Counted from the first letter of the stretch, positions 36,876 to 47,414 are shown. The stretch: 50,174 nt of DNA from Limosilactobacillus alvi (GCF_016900115.1 NZ_JACJJQ010000011.1:1-50174); one strand, 5' to 3'. Program-made: numbers and translations. The notes: generated from the letters alone by a model not told the origin.

Positions 36876-37659
36876 TTTTCCTCCTAAAAAGGCGGTCAGC
36901 CGTTTGGTAGCTGGCATTAGCGATCGTTGCCGGGGTTTCGTTTAGTAAGTCAGCCAAACCTAAAACCGTAAAGTAAGTAAAGGCGGGCTCATTTTGCTTA
37001 CCCCGGTAAGGCATCGGAGTGAGGTAAGGGGCGTCGGTTTCAACCATCAGGCGATCGAGTGGTGTCACCTTCGCCGCTGCTTGAACATCAACCGCCTTAT
37101 TAAAAGTTACCACTCCACTATAAGAAAGATCCATTCCCAAATCCAAGAAGCGTTTGGCCCATTCTGCATTCTCAGCAAAGCTATGCATCACGCCACCATA
37201 ATCACCAACGTGGTTTACTTTTAAAATCCGGTAAGCATCTTCAATTGCCTCTCGGCAGTGGATTACCACTGGTAAATGTAAATCATGTGCAATCGCTAAC
37301 TGGCGAGCAAAAACCCGTTGTTGTTCTTCTCTAGGAACAGCATTCCAGTAATAATCGAGACCAATTTCGCCAACTGCAACTACGGCTGGATCCGCTAATT
37401 GGCGGATTAGCGTTTCTTCAGCTTGCTCATCGTAGTTCACTAAATCTTCCGGGTGCCAACCAATCACGGCGGCAAGTTGTGAGTATTGGTGGGCCAACTT
37501 AATTGCCCGTGCATTTAGTTTAGTATTTGACCCTACCATATTCATCCTAACGACGCCAAAATGGGCGGCCCGCGCTAGGTAGGCCGCCACATCGTTATAA
37601 AACACATCATCATTAAGGTGCGTGTGTGAATCATAGATTGTTAGTTTTTGCAATTGCAT
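36862..37659 (-). CDS. tatD: TatD family metal-dependent hydrolase
   Basis: TIM-barrel hydrolase, with DNase activity reported for the family. The 265-residue protein has SHTHLND near the start, GEIGLDYYW, VIHCREA, a His in GVMHSF and the final Asp in VETDAPYL, covering the metal site. The start codon overlaps the metG stop (TAATG). The role in vivo is unsure; it is regularly found between metG and rnmV. Confidence 0.96.
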   Translation of the reverse strand: MQLQKLTIYDSHTHLNDDVFYNDVAAYLARAAHFGVVRMNMVGSNTKLNARAIKLAHQYSQLAAVIGWHPEDLVNYDEQAEETLIRQLADPAVVAVGEIGLDYYWNAVPREEQQRVFARQLAIAHDLHLPVVIHCREAIEDAYRILKVNHVGDYGGVMHSFAENAEWAKRFLDLGMDLSYSGVVTFNKAVDVQAAAKVTPLDRLMVETDAPYLTPMPYRGKQNEPAFTYFTVLGLADLLNETPATIANASYQTADRLFRRKNAEN

Positions 37660-39683
37660 TATTCAACGCCAGAACCATTAACTAAGTTATCAGGAACCGT
37701 CACAACTTGAACCTCACCATCATGTTCAGCGGAAAGGATCATCCCCTGACTAACTTCTCCCCGCATCTTCCGTGGCTTCAAATTGGCAACAATCATAACT
37801 TTTTTACCAACTAAGACTTGCGGATCTGGGTACCATTGAGCAATTCCAGAGAGAATTTGGCGACCAGTTTCCGAACCATCATCAAGTTGGAACTTCAACA
37901 GCTTATCAGCGCCTTTAACGTGATCAACAGCCTTGACTTGGGCTACCTTTAATTCAACCTTATCAAAAACATCAATCCGAATTTCTTTCTTACCAGCTGG
38001 TACTTCACTAGCTGCTTGCTTAGCGGACTCTTTCTTTTGTTCCATTGCTTTGCGCCCCTTTTGCTTTTGGTTAGCACTCATTTGACTTTGGATAAAGGCC
38101 ACCTCTTCTTCGGCATCCCGCCGTGGGAAAATTGGCGTCCCCTTCTTAACAACCGTTACTTCAGCCGGAAAATCATCAAAGGCCAAGGCTGTTAAGTTAA
38201 CTTCAGCTGTTGGCAAACCAAGTTGACTCCAGATTTCCTTTGGCGCATCTGGCATGAATGGTTGTAGCATTGCGGCTACAAAACGCAAGGCCTTTGCCAA
38301 ATGAGTTAAAACATCAGACAATTCAGCCGCTTTTGCTTCATCCTTTGCCAAAATCCATGGCTCTGTTTCGTCAATGTACTTGTTTGCGCGAGAAATCACT
38401 TGCCAAATAGCACTCAAAGCATCCGCAAACCGCGTTTGATCCATTAATTGGCAATATTGATCAAAAGCATGCTTAGCGGTTGCTTCAAGCTCGGCATCAA
38501 AAGCCGTCGTTGCACTTGGTTGGCCCACTAGTTTCCCCGCTTGGTACTTATTTACCATTGCGACCGTCCGGTTTAACAAGTTTCCAAGGTCGTTGGCAAG
38601 ATCATAGTTGACCTTTGCGACAAAGTCTTCTGGACTGAAGACTCCATCGTTACCGAACGGCATTGCCTTAAGTAAATAGTAACGAGTAGCATCAAGGCCA
38701 TAACGATCAACCAGGGTTTCGGGATAAACCACGTTTCCCTTGGACTTGGACATTTTACCTTCCTTCATCGTCAACCAACCATGACCAATGACGTGCTTTG
38801 GCAATGGTAAACCTAAAGCATGAAGCATAATCGGCCAGTAAATAGTATGGAAACGAACAATTTCTTTCCCAACCATGTGAACATCGGCTGGCCAGTACTT
38901 CTTGAAGTTAGCATCATTATCACTACCATAACCAAGCGCCGTGATATAGTTGGACAAAGCATCAATCCATACATAAACGACATGCTTTGGATCACTAGGG
39001 ACCTTAACCCCCCAGTTAAAAGAAGTCCGGGTAACGGCCAAATCTTCAAGCCCTGGTTTCAAGAAATTATTAATCATTTCATTCATCCGAGATTGCGGTT
39101 GGATGAAGTCTGGATGTTCTTGATAGTAGTTCATCAACCAGTTGGCATATTTACTCATCTTAAAGAAGTAAGATTCTTCTTCAACTAATTGAACTTCATG
39201 GCCAGATGGAGCCTTTCCACCGATAACATTACCATTATCATCCCGATAAACTTCGGCCAATTGGCTTTCCGTGAAGTATTCTTCATCATCAACTGAGTAC
39301 CAACCACTGTACTTGCCCTTATAAATATCACCTTGGTCAAGTAATTGTTGGAAAATCTTTTGGACCGCTTTTTCATGATAATCATCGGTTGTCCGGATAA
39401 ACTTATCATTTGTAATCTTAAGTTTCTTCCACAATGCCTTAATACCGGCTGCCATACCGTCAACGTAAGCTTGCGGTGTTTGGCCCAGTTGCTCAGCCTT
39501 TTGTTCAATCTTTAAGCCGTGTTCATCCGTCCCGGTCAAGAAAAAGACGTCATAACCACGGAGCCGCTTAAAGCGGGCTTCAGCATCACAGGCCACCGTA
39601 GTATAGGAATTTCCGATATGGAGTTTCCCTGATGGATAATAAATTGGAGTTGTAATATAGTAAGTTGGTTTTGCTTCAGCCAT
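37659..39683 (-). CDS. metG: Methionine--tRNA ligase
   Basis: Class I synthetase that charges initiator and elongator tRNA-Met. The 674-residue protein has the HIGH-like motif KLHIGN, the KMSKS signature GKMSKSKGN, an anticodon-binding helical domain and a C-terminal EMAP-II-like tRNA-binding domain (about the last 105 residues, starting around IRIDVFDKVELKV). The zinc-knuckle cysteines of the E. coli type are absent, as in Bacillus. The ATG at 39683 lies 7 bases after GAGG; upstream in-frame GTG and ATG codons are less well placed. Confidence 0.97.
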   Translation of the reverse strand: MAEAKPTYYITTPIYYPSGKLHIGNSYTTVACDAEARFKRLRGYDVFFLTGTDEHGLKIEQKAEQLGQTPQAYVDGMAAGIKALWKKLKITNDKFIRTTDDYHEKAVQKIFQQLLDQGDIYKGKYSGWYSVDDEEYFTESQLAEVYRDDNGNVIGGKAPSGHEVQLVEEESYFFKMSKYANWLMNYYQEHPDFIQPQSRMNEMINNFLKPGLEDLAVTRTSFNWGVKVPSDPKHVVYVWIDALSNYITALGYGSDNDANFKKYWPADVHMVGKEIVRFHTIYWPIMLHALGLPLPKHVIGHGWLTMKEGKMSKSKGNVVYPETLVDRYGLDATRYYLLKAMPFGNDGVFSPEDFVAKVNYDLANDLGNLLNRTVAMVNKYQAGKLVGQPSATTAFDAELEATAKHAFDQYCQLMDQTRFADALSAIWQVISRANKYIDETEPWILAKDEAKAAELSDVLTHLAKALRFVAAMLQPFMPDAPKEIWSQLGLPTAEVNLTALAFDDFPAEVTVVKKGTPIFPRRDAEEEVAFIQSQMSANQKQKGRKAMEQKKESAKQAASEVPAGKKEIRIDVFDKVELKVAQVKAVDHVKGADKLLKFQLDDGSETGRQILSGIAQWYPDPQVLVGKKVMIVANLKPRKMRGEVSQGMILSAEHDGEVQVVTVPDNLVNGSGVE

Positions 39684-39765
39684 TCCCATTCCTCTTTTCA
39701 ACACTTGTTAATTAAACTCTAGTATAGCAAACTTAGTGGCTGGTGTCGCACTTCCTGATGAGATT

Positions 39766-40617
39766 TTAGAACAAGTTAAGTTGCTCGGGAGATCGCGGAA
39801 CCAAACCTTGAAAATGCAAATTCATTTGTTGCGTTAACATTTGAGCGTTTGGCGCCGCATCCCCACCAGAATTATTATTGAAAATAATACACAGTTCCTG
39901 GGGTTGCGGTTTTAATTGTTCAATTACCTTTTTTAATCCGGTCAGTTCTTCTTTGGAGTAAGCATACAAGGTCCGCTTTTTTCGCCAATCACTGCCCTGG
40001 TGATTCCACCCTTGCGCATTCCGGCCGTGCAAGCGAATCAAACCTAGTTTAGGATTAGTCAGCCTGAGCTTAAAAGGAACACTCGTTGGTAGCTGATGGG
40101 GTTCATCCACTGCCACTAAAGTGAAATTTAATTCCCGACAATAATTAATTAATGACGGGAAAACGCCTTGCCGATACCAAGACTGATGGCGAAATTCAAT
40201 TGCAATCGGTAAAGTTGGCAACCACTTTCGTATTTGCATTAAGTATTCAATATTCATCGTGGTCGCTGTAAAGGTTGGTGGAAACTGAAAAAGCACCGCT
40301 TTTAGTTGATTCGCTGCCACTAGCGGCGCCACCGTTCGTCTAAAAAGTTGAAACATTTCTGTTAGGGACCGCTCATTTGGCAACTGGGCTTGCGGGTGTT
40401 TGGTCATCGTTTGGTGAGCCTTAACAATAAATTGAAAGGCCGGGGAAACTTCCCCTAACCACTTTTGTACCGTCGTAACTTGGGGTAAAGCATAGAAAAA
40501 AGTATCCACTTCGACTACTGGAAAATGCTGGGCATATTCATTTAGGGTGACTGGTCGTTGCGCGTGAATCAAAGCGTGATGTTCACTCCATGTGGTTAAA
40601 CCAACTGTTATTTCCAT
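39766..40617 (-). CDS. DUF72 (YecE-like) protein
   Basis: A 283-residue TIM-barrel-like protein of the DUF72 family. It starts MEITVGLTTWSEH and has the family segments VEVDTFFYALP, VKAHQTMTKH, FQFPPTF, EFRHQSWY and RLHGRN. The biochemical role is unknown. The ATG at 40617 has AAAGG upstream; a TTG three codons earlier is possible. No clear promoter is seen in the 148 bp gap, which holds the sortase terminator. Confidence 0.88.
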   Translation of the reverse strand: MEITVGLTTWSEHHALIHAQRPVTLNEYAQHFPVVEVDTFFYALPQVTTVQKWLGEVSPAFQFIVKAHQTMTKHPQAQLPNERSLTEMFQLFRRTVAPLVAANQLKAVLFQFPPTFTATTMNIEYLMQIRKWLPTLPIAIEFRHQSWYRQGVFPSLINYCRELNFTLVAVDEPHQLPTSVPFKLRLTNPKLGLIRLHGRNAQGWNHQGSDWRKKRTLYAYSKEELTGLKKVIEQLKPQPQELCIIFNNNSGGDAAPNAQMLTQQMNLHFQGLVPRSPEQLNLF

Positions 40618-40644
40618 TATTTTCAATCCTTTTTATGTAATAAA

Positions 40645-40686
40645 GCCACCAAGCGACAACGATTCAGTCCACGTTGCTTTGGTGGC
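40645..40686 (-). terminator. Terminator after the sortase gene
   Basis: GCCACC pairs with GGTGGC, extended through an imperfect AAGC/GCTT part to AACG/CGTT; followed by TTTATT on the minus strand. Confidence 0.65.
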
Positions 40687-40750
40687 ATTGTTTCAAGCCC
40701 TTTTTTATTGTAGTTTCCTTTTTAATTTGGATCAATAATCCGAGGCTGAG

Positions 40751-41446
40751 TTATTTATTTGTATATTTCCCACTAAATGCTTTTTGGACAGATTGTGGAG
40801 CTTGATCAAAATCAACGGCCTTAACGTAGTTTCCGCGGATCATCAACCGATTTTTACCAGTCGCATCGCAGGTAATCAAAGTGACGATCTTCTTTGACGT
40901 ATTGTTAACCACGTCAACTCGGGTTGCTAAGATAAACTTACGTTGGTAAATCTTGTAATAATAGATCTTCTTCATGTCCGTTAGGTAGATCATTTGCCCA
41001 ACCTTCGCATGGTAATACAAAGGTGAGAAAAGAATCTTGGAACCATTTGCCATGTTATGGCCCGCTAATGGGTAGTTACCTTGTCCTAGCTTTTGATCCG
41101 GACGCATCGTCCCAGCAGCCACCGCTAAAGTCGCATTAGACACTCCAGTGGCGATTGGAATATTTAAATTAATCGCTGGAATAGCAATCTGACCAATCAC
41201 ATTAACCGCCTGCTTATTTGCCCGCGCTTTAGCAACCGCCTGTAAATTTAAATCTTTCGTCTGCGAAAAATCATACTCTTTTTGATCAACTTTTTTCTGC
41301 TGATTTTTAGCTACCGTCGTCTTAGTAATCGTTGGGCGATAACTTCCCACCAAATAGTATTTAATCTGTTGGTTAAAAATTAAGGCGAGACTAACGATAA
41401 GCAGAATAATTATTCCCGTCCACGAAAGCCATTTTCGTTTCTTCAT
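40751..41446 (-). CDS. srtA: Class A sortase
   Basis: Membrane transpeptidase that anchors LPxTG proteins to the cell wall. The 231-residue protein has an N-terminal membrane anchor (about residues 8-26) and the sortase fold with catalytic His130 (LAGHNM), Cys193 (TLITCDATG) and Arg200. No LPxTG substrate gene is nearby, which fits a housekeeping sortase. It is followed by a strong hairpin. Confidence 0.93.
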   Translation of the reverse strand: MKKRKWLSWTGIIILLIVSLALIFNQQIKYYLVGSYRPTITKTTVAKNQQKKVDQKEYDFSQTKDLNLQAVAKARANKQAVNVIGQIAIPAINLNIPIATGVSNATLAVAAGTMRPDQKLGQGNYPLAGHNMANGSKILFSPLYYHAKVGQMIYLTDMKKIYYYKIYQRKFILATRVDVVNNTSKKIVTLITCDATGKNRLMIRGNYVKAVDFDQAPQSVQKAFSGKYTNK

Positions 41447-41509
41447 CTTTTTTCCTCCTAACCACCATTATAAGTTAGATGATGATAAGATAACCTCCTT
41501 AGTATACCA

Positions 41510-42376
41510 TCATTTTCCGGAAAAACGCTTATTTTTTGTCAGTGAACTCTGCTTTAAATTTGAAACACGGAGCGTGGGATTAAGCAATGGTGATCGCTGT
41601 CCAAGACTTCTAGTGATCTTAATCAATTCCTGTTGGTGGCGAACAACTGCTTTAACTTCCTGATCTGGTTGGCGGAGTTGCACCTTCCCGTTAATATCAA
41701 AATGATAACCACCCCACATATGTTGGTGAATCGGCGGCATCGGTGAACTAGCAACCAACCGTAATTTACCAATTAGATCGTGACAATTAACATACCCTAA
41801 AGTAACGGGATCATAGATATCGACATAGTTATTCACCTTGTGCCTAAATTTCCGGACATGGTGTTTCTCTTTACGGGAAAGTAAGGGATATAGGTTAGTC
41901 CCCTCGTAGAGGTAAGCAGCCCTAATTTGACCAATAAAGCGACAATGGGCAAGGGCAAATTGAAGATTGATTGCCCCTAGGGAATGGCCCACTAGATATA
42001 ACTTTGCGTCTTGGTATTGGTGACACAGCTGGTTCAAGGTCCGGACGGCCGTTTTTAGCTGGCTCGGAATGGTTCGCTTTTGGATGAGCATAGCTTCTAA
42101 AATCGGCAGATTGGTAGTCAACCATTCCTGATCAAAGGTCGTCAAATTTCCCTTCCGTAAACCAGAAGAACCTTTAAATAAAATAACTACTTGTTTTGGG
42201 TGCGGATTTTGGCCCACCACAAAGAGTTGCATTCCATCTGCGGCATAGTAGTGTTGCAAAACCTGCCCTAAACAATGGTGACCAATCACGATGTCTTGAC
42301 CTACCTCGAGCGGTTGATATTCTTGCTTGGCTAAGGCGACCCAATCCCGATCTGTTAGTTGTTTGCGTAAATCCAA
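41510..42376 (-). CDS. Alpha/beta hydrolase, lipase-like
   Basis: A 288-residue cytoplasmic protein with the nucleophile elbow GHSLG (Ser at about residue 132) and a preceding KLYLVGHS strand, resembling class 3 lipase-like or DUF2974 hydrolases. The Asp and His of a triad are likely in the second half (DIYDPVT and HQHMWGGYH) but this is a guess. There is no signal peptide. TTG at 42376 is preferred because AGGGGGTG lies six bases upstream; GTG at 42385 overlaps that site. The substrate is unknown. Confidence 0.8.
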   Translation of the reverse strand: MDLRKQLTDRDWVALAKQEYQPLEVGQDIVIGHHCLGQVLQHYYAADGMQLFVVGQNPHPKQVVILFKGSSGLRKGNLTTFDQEWLTTNLPILEAMLIQKRTIPSQLKTAVRTLNQLCHQYQDAKLYLVGHSLGAINLQFALAHCRFIGQIRAAYLYEGTNLYPLLSRKEKHHVRKFRHKVNNYVDIYDPVTLGYVNCHDLIGKLRLVASSPMPPIHQHMWGGYHFDINGKVQLRQPDQEVKAVVRHQQELIKITRSLGQRSPLLNPTLRVSNLKQSSLTKNKRFSGK

Positions 42377-42424
42377 ATTGCTCACCCCCTCTTAATATAT
42401 TTTATCTTATTATGAGGACAAAAT

Positions 42425-42615
42425 AAAAAGAGGTTGGGAAAAAAGCTCCTTGACGGCCTGGTCGGGATAAGAAGAACGAAGGTTGATTCATTAGAATCGG
42501 CCTTTCGTTCGCACTTATCCACTAAGGCCGTGCTTTTTGACCTTAGTTACTGAGTAACATTCGGAGATGACAAAGAGGGTGGGAAGAAACTTGAGTTTCT
42601 TCCCACCCTCTTTCT
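42425..42615 (-). repeat. Modular structured repeat, copy D (short form, inverted)
   Basis: The same element as copies A-C but in the opposite direction. It has a perfect 19 bp hairpin (42572-42590 with 42595-42613), the linker and the nested hairpin, and no cassette; the join reads CAAAAAGCA, as in copy A. Terminal inverted repeats are AAAAGAGGTTGGGAA and TTCCCACCCTCTTT. The 19 bp hairpin lies 16 bases after the rpmE2 stop and probably terminates it. Confidence 0.85.
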
Positions 42616-42629
42616 GAAGCTTTGGCTGA

Positions 42630-42875
42630 TTACTTGAGACCGTACTTCTTGTTGAACTTGTCGACTGCCCCATCGGCTTGCGTAAACTTTTGCTTACCAG
42701 TGTAGAATGGGTGTGAGTCGGAAGTAACTTCAACCCGGATTAATGGGTATTCGTTACCGTCTTCCCACTTAACAGTTTCCTTGGACGTAGCCGTAGAACC
42801 TGATAAGAACTTAAAGCCAGTAGATGAGTCTTCAAATACAACGTAGTGATAATCTGGGTGAATTCCTTGCTTCAT
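42630..42875 (-). CDS. rpmE2: Ribosomal protein L31, type B (zinc-independent)
   Basis: 50S subunit protein of 81 residues. It contains no cysteine, so it is the zinc-free C-minus paralogue that replaces the zinc-binding L31 under zinc limitation in many bacteria. In lactobacilli it can be the only L31. The start has AAAGGAGCG upstream. It has its own promoter, overlapping the murA stop, and a repeat-derived terminator. Confidence 0.96.
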   Translation of the reverse strand: MKQGIHPDYHYVVFEDSSTGFKFLSGSTATSKETVKWEDGNEYPLIRVEVTSDSHPFYTGKQKFTQADGAVDKFNKKYGLK

Positions 42876-42940
42876 AATTTAATACGCTCCTTTGCCATGA
42901 ATCATTGCCTGAAACATAGATTATTTTCAATAACCTAGCT

Positions 42941-42969
42941 AGAATAACATAGTTTTACCAAAATGGCAA
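42941..42969 (-). promoter_or_regulatory. rpmE2 promoter
   Basis: Minus strand: TTGCCA (42964-42969, 5 of 6), a 17 bp spacer and TATTCT (42941-42946) with extended TG. The -35 begins directly after the murA stop. Confidence 0.65.
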
Positions 42970-44235
42970 CTATTCATCTTCAATCTTAACATTTGCATTC
43001 AACCGATTAAGTTTCCAAACAACTCGGTCGTAACCCCGTAAAATATGGTCAGCTTGGTGAATAACAGTGGTTCCTTGGGCCATCAAACCAGTAATCATAA
43101 GGGAAGCCCCCGCGCGAATTTCGCCAGCTTCGACCTCAGCGCCATGAAGCATTGCGCTGTCGGTATGATCAATCACAATTTTGCCATCACCAGCTACAAT
43201 TTTCATGCCCATTTTTTGCAATTGTGCAATGTGTTTAACCCGCTTTGGATAAATTGTATCAACAACCACGCTTTCTCCTTTGGCCAATGCCATCAGTGGC
43301 GTAAGTGGTTGTTGTAAATCAGTCGCAAAGCCTGGATAAGGCATCGTCTTGACATGAATTGCTTTTAATTGCTTAACTGGTGGAACAAAAATTTTATCAC
43401 TGTCGATCTGAAGGTTAACCCCCATCTCAATCATTTTACTGGTGTAAGCTTCCAGGTGTTCAGGAATAACATTATTAACCATTACTCCATCACCAAGAGC
43501 AGCTGCCAGTGACAGATAGGTTCCCGTTTCAATTCGGTCAGCGATAATGGTATGCGTGTTCATAGACTGAAGGGTCTTAACTCCCGTAATCCGAATCACG
43601 TCGGTTCCAACGCCCCGAATCTGGGCCCCCATGTTGTTTAGAAATGTTGCCAAATCAACGATTTCCGGTTCCCGCGCGGCATTTTCGATTACGGTCATAC
43701 CTTCCGCCCGAACCGCTGCTAAAATGGCATTGATCGTTGCTCCAACGGAAACCATATCCATAAAAATCCGATTTCCATGAAGACCATTAGGGGCGGCTAG
43801 ATGCACCGTCCCACCGTTTTGGCTAACAGTTGCTCCTAAAGCTTCAAATGCTTTTAAATGTTGATCGATTGGCCGTGGCCCAATATTGTCACCACCAGGA
43901 AAAGTTAAGGTTGCCCGGTGAAAACGGCCGAGGAGGGCTCCCATGAAATAATAGGACGCCCGCAGACTCTTAATTGCCTTACTTGGTAACTCTGCTTCGA
44001 CAATCTGGGTCGGATCGATATCAAGTACCCCATGCGAAAATGAGGACTTAACATTCATTGACTCCAGAATAATCATTAGATTGTGAACATCCAGGATGTC
44101 CGGCACGGTATCAAACTGCACAGGAGTGTCGGCTAAAATTGCCGCAGGGATTAAGGCAACAGTGCTATTTTTAGCACCGCCAATGGTAACCTCACCCGCC
44201 AGGCGGTTTCCTCCTTGAATGATCATTTTTTTCAT
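42970..44235 (-). CDS. murA: UDP-N-acetylglucosamine 1-carboxyvinyltransferase (MurA-type), Asp at the catalytic Cys position
   Basis: Catalyses the first committed step of peptidoglycan synthesis, adding enolpyruvate from PEP to UDP-GlcNAc. The 421-residue EPSP-synthase-like protein has the normal length. The mobile catalytic loop reads PGGDNIGPRPID, so Asp116 is at the position of the usual Cys (E. coli Cys115). Cys-to-Asp forms of MurA are known to be active and to resist fosfomycin. Firmicutes often have two murA genes, and this is probably one of them; I cannot tell from the window whether another exists. The ATG lies 10 bases after GAGG. Confidence 0.93.
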   Translation of the reverse strand: MKKMIIQGGNRLAGEVTIGGAKNSTVALIPAAILADTPVQFDTVPDILDVHNLMIILESMNVKSSFSHGVLDIDPTQIVEAELPSKAIKSLRASYYFMGALLGRFHRATLTFPGGDNIGPRPIDQHLKAFEALGATVSQNGGTVHLAAPNGLHGNRIFMDMVSVGATINAILAAVRAEGMTVIENAAREPEIVDLATFLNNMGAQIRGVGTDVIRITGVKTLQSMNTHTIIADRIETGTYLSLAAALGDGVMVNNVIPEHLEAYTSKMIEMGVNLQIDSDKIFVPPVKQLKAIHVKTMPYPGFATDLQQPLTPLMALAKGESVVVDTIYPKRVKHIAQLQKMGMKIVAGDGKIVIDHTDSAMLHGAEVEAGEIRAGASLMITGLMAQGTTVIHQADHILRGYDRVVWKLNRLNANVKIEDE

Positions 44236-44281
44236 GATTGTCTTTCCTCACTTAATAACACGATAAATTCATACTAAAACC

Positions 44282-44302
44282 CTGTTTTACAAAATAAAAC
44301 AG
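44282..44302. promoter_or_regulatory. Palindrome in the murA leader
   Basis: CTGTTTTA, five bases, TAAAACAG is a perfect 8 bp inverted repeat at the predicted start of the murA transcript. It could be an operator or a leader hairpin. Confidence 0.4.
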
Positions 44303-44311
44303 TCAATAGAT

Positions 44312-44340
44312 ATGATAATGAATCATCCGTAAAATTACAA
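44312..44340 (-). promoter_or_regulatory. murA promoter
   Basis: Minus strand: TTGTAA (44335-44340), a 17 bp spacer and TATCAT (44312-44317, 5 of 6). Confidence 0.5.
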
Positions 44341-44412
44341 CCTTTTACCAGTATTCTTAACAAATCAATCTTGATCTGTTCGGATTTAGCGAAAATTTTC
44401 GATCAGTCTGCC

Positions 44413-44435
44413 AAAAAAACAGAAAAACTTTTCTG
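44413..44435 (-). terminator. Terminator of pyrG
   Basis: CAGAAAA and TTTTCTG (44420-44426 with 44429-44435) form a hairpin followed by seven T on the minus strand. It lies 16 bases after the pyrG stop. Confidence 0.75.
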
Positions 44436-44451
44436 CTAGCCAAACACCAAA

Positions 44452-46248
<1,797 letters not shown>

Positions 46249-46815
46249 TTATTCCTCATCGTTGTCTTCGTCGTCATCATCGTCGAAGTCTTCATCGTCT
46301 AATTCTGACAATTGGTCCTCGATGTTATTATCATCGTCGCCATCATCAACCGGATTGTCATCATCATAATCGTCATCGTCGTAATCATCGTTGCCATCGT
46401 CGTCATCATCCAGATCATCGTCCTCTGGATCATCGTTGTCGTAATCAATTACGTCGTCATCGTCATCGCTACCAGCCAAGAAGGCATTAACCTTGCGGCT
46501 CTTCTTCTTTGGACGATCTTCATCATCGTCACTTTCACCAACCGTAGCTTCATCGATTGATTCGTATGGATACCATGCCCGAAGACCCCACGTATTGTCA
46601 CCGAGGGAAATAAAGCTACCATCGACGTTCAAGTCCGTGTAGAACTGGGAAAGCCGTTCGCGAATTTCCTCATCGCTTTTTCCAAGGTACTGTTGAATTT
46701 CGTTTGTTAAATCCGCAAAGGCCATTGCTTCCCCATGGTACGCTAAGATCGCATGTGCGACCTCAACCATTGAGAGTTCTGACTTGTCTTGGCCATCGAA
46801 AACCTTTAAATCCAA
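46249..46815 (-). CDS. rpoE: RNA polymerase delta subunit
   Basis: Gram-positive polymerase accessory subunit that limits non-specific DNA binding and speeds recycling. The 188-residue protein has the folded N-terminal HARE-type domain (about residues 1-90, with [20 protein letters not shown]) and a very acidic tail from about residue 95, mostly Asp with some Glu and Asn. TTG at 46815 is chosen because GAAGGG lies upstream; an ATG at 46827 abuts that site directly. It has its own promoter in addition to read-through from the DUF1934 gene. The tail is coded by long GAT/GAC tracts. Confidence 0.94.
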   Translation of the reverse strand: MDLKVFDGQDKSELSMVEVAHAILAYHGEAMAFADLTNEIQQYLGKSDEEIRERLSQFYTDLNVDGSFISLGDNTWGLRAWYPYESIDEATVGESDDDEDRPKKKSRKVNAFLAGSDDDDDVIDYDNDDPEDDDLDDDDDGNDDYDDDDYDDDNPVDDGDDDNNIEDQLSELDDEDFDDDDDEDNDEE

Positions 46816-46849
46816 ATTGGTGCACATCCCTTCAAAAAGTCTAACCTAC

Positions 46850-46878
46850 ATAATACTATCTTCTAAAGTTTAAATCAA
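46850..46878 (-). promoter_or_regulatory. rpoE promoter
   Basis: Minus strand: TTGATT (46873-46878), a 17 bp spacer and TATTAT (46850-46855). It overlaps the end of the DUF1934 gene. Confidence 0.5.
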
Positions 46879-47296
46879 GATGATACTTACCTAAAACCAT
46901 CGCGCCATTTTTTAAACGGTAATCAACTTGTAACGTGCCACTTGCTTGGTCTAAATCAATTAGTGACAGCAACCGATCAGTCAAGACTTCTAAATTGATT
47001 ACTCCGTATTCAGTCTTGTACCGAGTCTGTGTGCTTTGCTGCGGGTCAAAATGTAATCGGGTTCGCCGGGCACCATCTCTTGTAACCATTAATTGCCCCT
47101 CGTCCAAACGAATTCGCACCGGAATTGACTGACCTGCCTGGTGTTCAATATAAGTTAAATAGTGCTGATGTTCATTTAAAGTCACCAAACGACCAGCTTC
47201 TGTAAAAGAAAATTCTTCTTTTTGACCATCAATCATGGTGATCGTCTTGAGCTTAATTTTAACGGCCTCTTCTTGCTTAATCTTTAATCCCTCCAT
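46856..47296 (-). CDS. DUF1934 (YwiB-like) beta-barrel protein
   Basis: A 146-residue protein resembling the DUF1934 family, which is predicted to fold as a lipocalin-like beta-barrel. Function is unknown. Visible features are KIKLKTITMIDGQKEEF near the start and the C-terminal VDYRLKNGAMVLGKYHLDL. It lies upstream of rpoE in the same direction, as in other lactobacilli, and shares a divergent promoter region with the HD-domain gene. GGAGGG lies inside its first codons, so the exact start is uncertain. Confidence 0.8.
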   Translation of the reverse strand: MEGLKIKQEEAVKIKLKTITMIDGQKEEFSFTEAGRLVTLNEHQHYLTYIEHQAGQSIPVRIRLDEGQLMVTRDGARRTRLHFDPQQSTQTRYKTEYGVINLEVLTDRLLSLIDLDQASGTLQVDYRLKNGAMVLGKYHLDLNFRR

Positions 47297-47319
47297 TACA
47301 TCCCAATTTAGTTTCTTTA

Positions 47320-47348
47320 ATTATAGGAAACTAGCCGTTAAATCTCAA
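47320..47348 (-). promoter_or_regulatory. Promoter of the DUF1934-rpoE unit
   Basis: Minus strand: TTGAGA (47343-47348, 5 of 6), a 17 bp spacer and TATAAT (47320-47325). Confidence 0.75.
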
Positions 47349-47376
47349 TTCCAGTGAAGTTTAGTTTCAGATTCGG

Positions 47377-47382
47377 TATAAT
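47377..47382 (+). promoter_or_regulatory. -10 box of the HD-HAD pair
   Basis: A full TATAAT lies 33 bases before the start. The -35 is weak. It is divergent from the DUF1934 promoter. Confidence 0.5.
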
Positions 47383-47414
47383 TAGAAAAGAAATTTTTAA
47401 TGAGAGGACATACC

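Noticed and set aside
30671-42615. CRISPR array
   Set aside because: The repeats are few, long, internally structured and kilobases apart, with no regular spacers and no cas genes.
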